DNA of 7,354 nucleotides from Gammaproteobacteria bacterium (GTDB lineage Bacteria > Pseudomonadota > Gammaproteobacteria > Pseudomonadales > Azotimanducaceae), in NCBI GenBank assembly GCA_030430515.1, contig JAUIKX010000173.1, positions 1 through 7,354 of the forward strand, given 5' to 3'. A program made the position numbers and the translations under genes. Of the stretch, positions 6,264-7,354 are shown piece by piece (the first letter of the stretch is position 1; each line of letters starts with the position of its first letter). The notes below the pieces were generated by a model. That model searched no databases and had not been told where the DNA came from. It worked only from the letters and a program-made list of their open reading frames with translations.

Positions 6264-6700
6264 GATCCGGCTGCCGTCTCCAGTGGGCGGAGCGCCCGGG
6301 CCAGCTTGTCGAGAACTCCGTTGATATACTTGTGAGAATCCTCCGCCCCAAACGTCTTGGCGAGCTCGACGTATTCGTCGATGACCACTCGGAACGGCAC
6401 TTCGATGCGGTTGGCCAGCTCATCGGCCCCAAGGCGCAGCAGCGCCAGCTCAACCTTATCGAGATCACCAAGCCGCCGGTCGATGAGCGGTTCGATGTGC
6501 GCATCGAGTTCTGCCGTTTTGCCGACCACGCGACGCAGGCCTTCAGAGAAGAACGTCACGTCCGCCTTCTTGAGCGCGTCGCTCTCGGCAAACTGCTCGA
6601 TCACATCGCCTGCGCCGGTACCCGACATCTGCCATTGGTAAACCGCCTGCACCAGAGCCCGGCGGGCATGTTTTCGAGCCCAAACTGAATTCTTCGCCAC
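6260..6700 (-). CDS. nusB: Transcription antitermination factor NusB
   Basis: All-helical RNA-binding protein that pairs with NusE (ribosomal protein S10) on boxA RNA and keeps RNA polymerase elongating through rRNA operons. From the GTG at 6700 it has 146 residues, close to the usual 139. Conserved pieces: ARKHARRALVQAVYQWQMSG (8-27, the Arg-rich RNA-binding N-terminus), FFSEGLRRV (50-58), DKVELALLRLGADEL (81-95), and VVIDEYVELAKTFGAEDSHKYINGVLDKLA (105-134). A longer reading to 6787 would overlap the RibD end by 74 bases and adds sequence not typical of NusB, so GTG 6700 is preferred; GGCGA upstream is a weak ribosome-binding site. It begins 13 bases after the RibD stop. In most relatives ribH precedes nusB; here the neighbour is the RibD fragment. 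Confidence 0.94.
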   Translation of the reverse strand: MAKNSVWARKHARRALVQAVYQWQMSGTGAGDVIEQFAESDALKKADVTFFSEGLRRVVGKTAELDAHIEPLIDRRLGDLDKVELALLRLGADELANRIEVPFRVVIDEYVELAKTFGAEDSHKYINGVLDKLARALRPLETAAGS

Positions 6701-6713
6701 TATGTTCGCCGTA

Positions 6714-7354
6714 CTACGTTCGTGTGAGGGTGATGCGAATGTCTCCGCCCACCATTTCGGTGGCGGCAATTTTAGCGCCGAACGCATCGATCATGCGCGT
6801 AATGTTGAAGTCCGCCATCGCACGTGCGGACGCACCGAGAAACTTCGGCGCAAGATACAGAACCATCTCGTCCCAGAGCTGGGCTTCCAGAAACGCGCCA
6901 ACTACTGTGGGGCCGGCCTCAACGAGCACCTCGTTGAACTGCGCGTGCCCCAGCCGTTCCAAGAGCGCAGGCAGCGACACCCGCTGCTCTCCCGCCTCGG
7001 CTGCTTCGATCTGCACGCCACCAGCAGATACGAATATCCGCGCGTTCTCCGGCGTGCGGCCGGAACTGTCCAGAACGACGATTTTCGGTTGCCGAATGCG
7101 GCCGCCCACCTCGAACCGTGATTCACGCACCGTCAGGGAAGGATCATCGGCCAGAATGGTGCCGACCCCCATCAGGCCCATGGCCATGCCGCGCTGCTGA
7201 ATCGGGAACACCTGGGCGGTCACCACCATGCTGATGGGGGTGACCAGGCCGGCCGCCGCGCCCTGGCCCACCCGGGCAATCAGCAGGGTTTCGGTGCTCT
7301 GCGCGGCCGCCCCCAGGAACGAGCCGGCGATGAACACCAGCATGGCCAGAATGT
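6714..7354 (-). CDS. ribD: Chimeric frame: MFS transporter fragment joined to C-terminal part of RibD reductase domain
   Basis: One open frame, running off the right edge, joins two unrelated proteins. The first about 62 visible residues are an MFS drug-exporter segment of the DHA2/EmrB type: ILAMLVFIAGSFLG, then LLIARVGQGAAAGLVTPISM and VFPIQQRGMAMGLMG. From GVGTILADDPSLTVR onward it is the RibD reductase domain (5-amino-6-(5-phosphoribosylamino)uracil reductase, riboflavin pathway): QPKIVVLDSSGRTPENARIF, EVLVEAGPTVVGAFLEAQLWDEMVLYLAPKFLG and the terminal GGDIRITLTRT. The deaminase domain and roughly the first 45-50 residues of the reductase domain, with the NADPH/substrate-binding start, are absent, so a working RibD is not encoded as shown. 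GC of 7201-7320 is 72% by my count against 62% for 7021-7140. Most likely an assembly chimera; a real deletion fusion is the alternative. The RibD part probably begins the operon with nusB. Confidence 0.85.
   Translation of the reverse strand, partial: ILAMLVFIAGSFLGAAAQSTETLLIARVGQGAAAGLVTPISMVVTAQVFPIQQRGMAMGLMGVGTILADDPSLTVRESRFEVGGRIRQPKIVVLDSSGRTPENARIFVSAGGVQIEAAEAGEQRVSLPALLERLGHAQFNEVLVEAGPTVVGAFLEAQLWDEMVLYLAPKFLGASARAMADFNITRMIDAFGAKIAATEMVGGDIRITLTRT
7149..7169 (-). other. Junction between MFS and RibD coding sequence
   Basis: The seven codons for GVGTILA lie exactly where the transporter pattern (MGLMGVGTILAPALGP-like in DHA2 exporters) and the RibD pattern (GTVLADDPSLTVR-like) agree. 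Before it, 55 of 58 codons from the ATG at 7343 end in G or C; after it, 32 of the next 50 do. The 10-mer ggccagaatg at 7149-7158 also recurs at 7344-7353. A short shared string is the kind of place where assembly paths or recombination cross over. Confidence 0.7.

Noticed and set aside
6332..7200. Plus-strand frames opposite nusB and the RibD fragment
   Set aside because: No recognisable domains or ribosome-binding sites; they mirror the codons of the minus-strand genes.
1..7354. CRISPR array, tRNA, insertion sequence, toxin-antitoxin or defence island
   Set aside because: No spaced repeats, cloverleaf-like segments, transposase motifs or terminal inverted repeats are visible; nearly all the sequence is explained by housekeeping-type genes.

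Overview
The window looks like a short piece of a gammaproteobacterial chromosome, probably a motile, marine-type organism of moderately high GC. The main evidence is a sodium-type flagellar stator pair (pomA-pomB) divergent from xseB-ispA, an arrangement known from Vibrio and other Gammaproteobacteria, together with a nusB-thiL-pgpA operon. The piece is cut at both ends: the first gene lacks its C-terminus and the last lacks its N-terminus. No tRNA, rRNA, CRISPR array, insertion sequence or defence system is visible.

Layout. On the minus strand, 2411 down to 1 carries pomA, pomB and, after a 79-nt gap, the N-terminal part of a secreted protein with one c-type haem motif (CYVCH). A 95-bp divergent region (2412-2506) separates these from a plus-strand unit: xseB, ispA (11-bp overlap) and an NTF2/SnoaL-like protein whose reading frame has no ordinary start codon where family and ribosome-binding site both predict one (it reads ATC). 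Positions 4054-4238 lie between convergent genes and hold a possible 28-residue single-span membrane peptide on the minus strand. From 7354 down to 4239 the minus strand carries an MFS/RibD fused frame, nusB, thiL, pgpA and a secreted retropepsin-like aspartic protease, closely packed or overlapping.

Function. PomA and PomB form the ion-conducting stator of the flagellar motor. XseB is the small subunit of exonuclease VII and IspA makes farnesyl diphosphate. NusB acts in transcription antitermination, ThiL makes thiamine diphosphate and PgpA makes phosphatidylglycerol. Apart from the haem protein, the NTF2-like protein and the small peptide, this is housekeeping content.

The most notable feature is the right end. 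About 185 bases of very GC-rich MFS-transporter coding sequence join in frame to the middle of a RibD reductase domain, at a spot where both families carry a GVGTILA-like motif. Composition and codon use change at that point. I read this as most likely an assembly chimera, or otherwise a real deletion/recombination, and not as a new fused enzyme. I did not find a convincing previously undescribed system.
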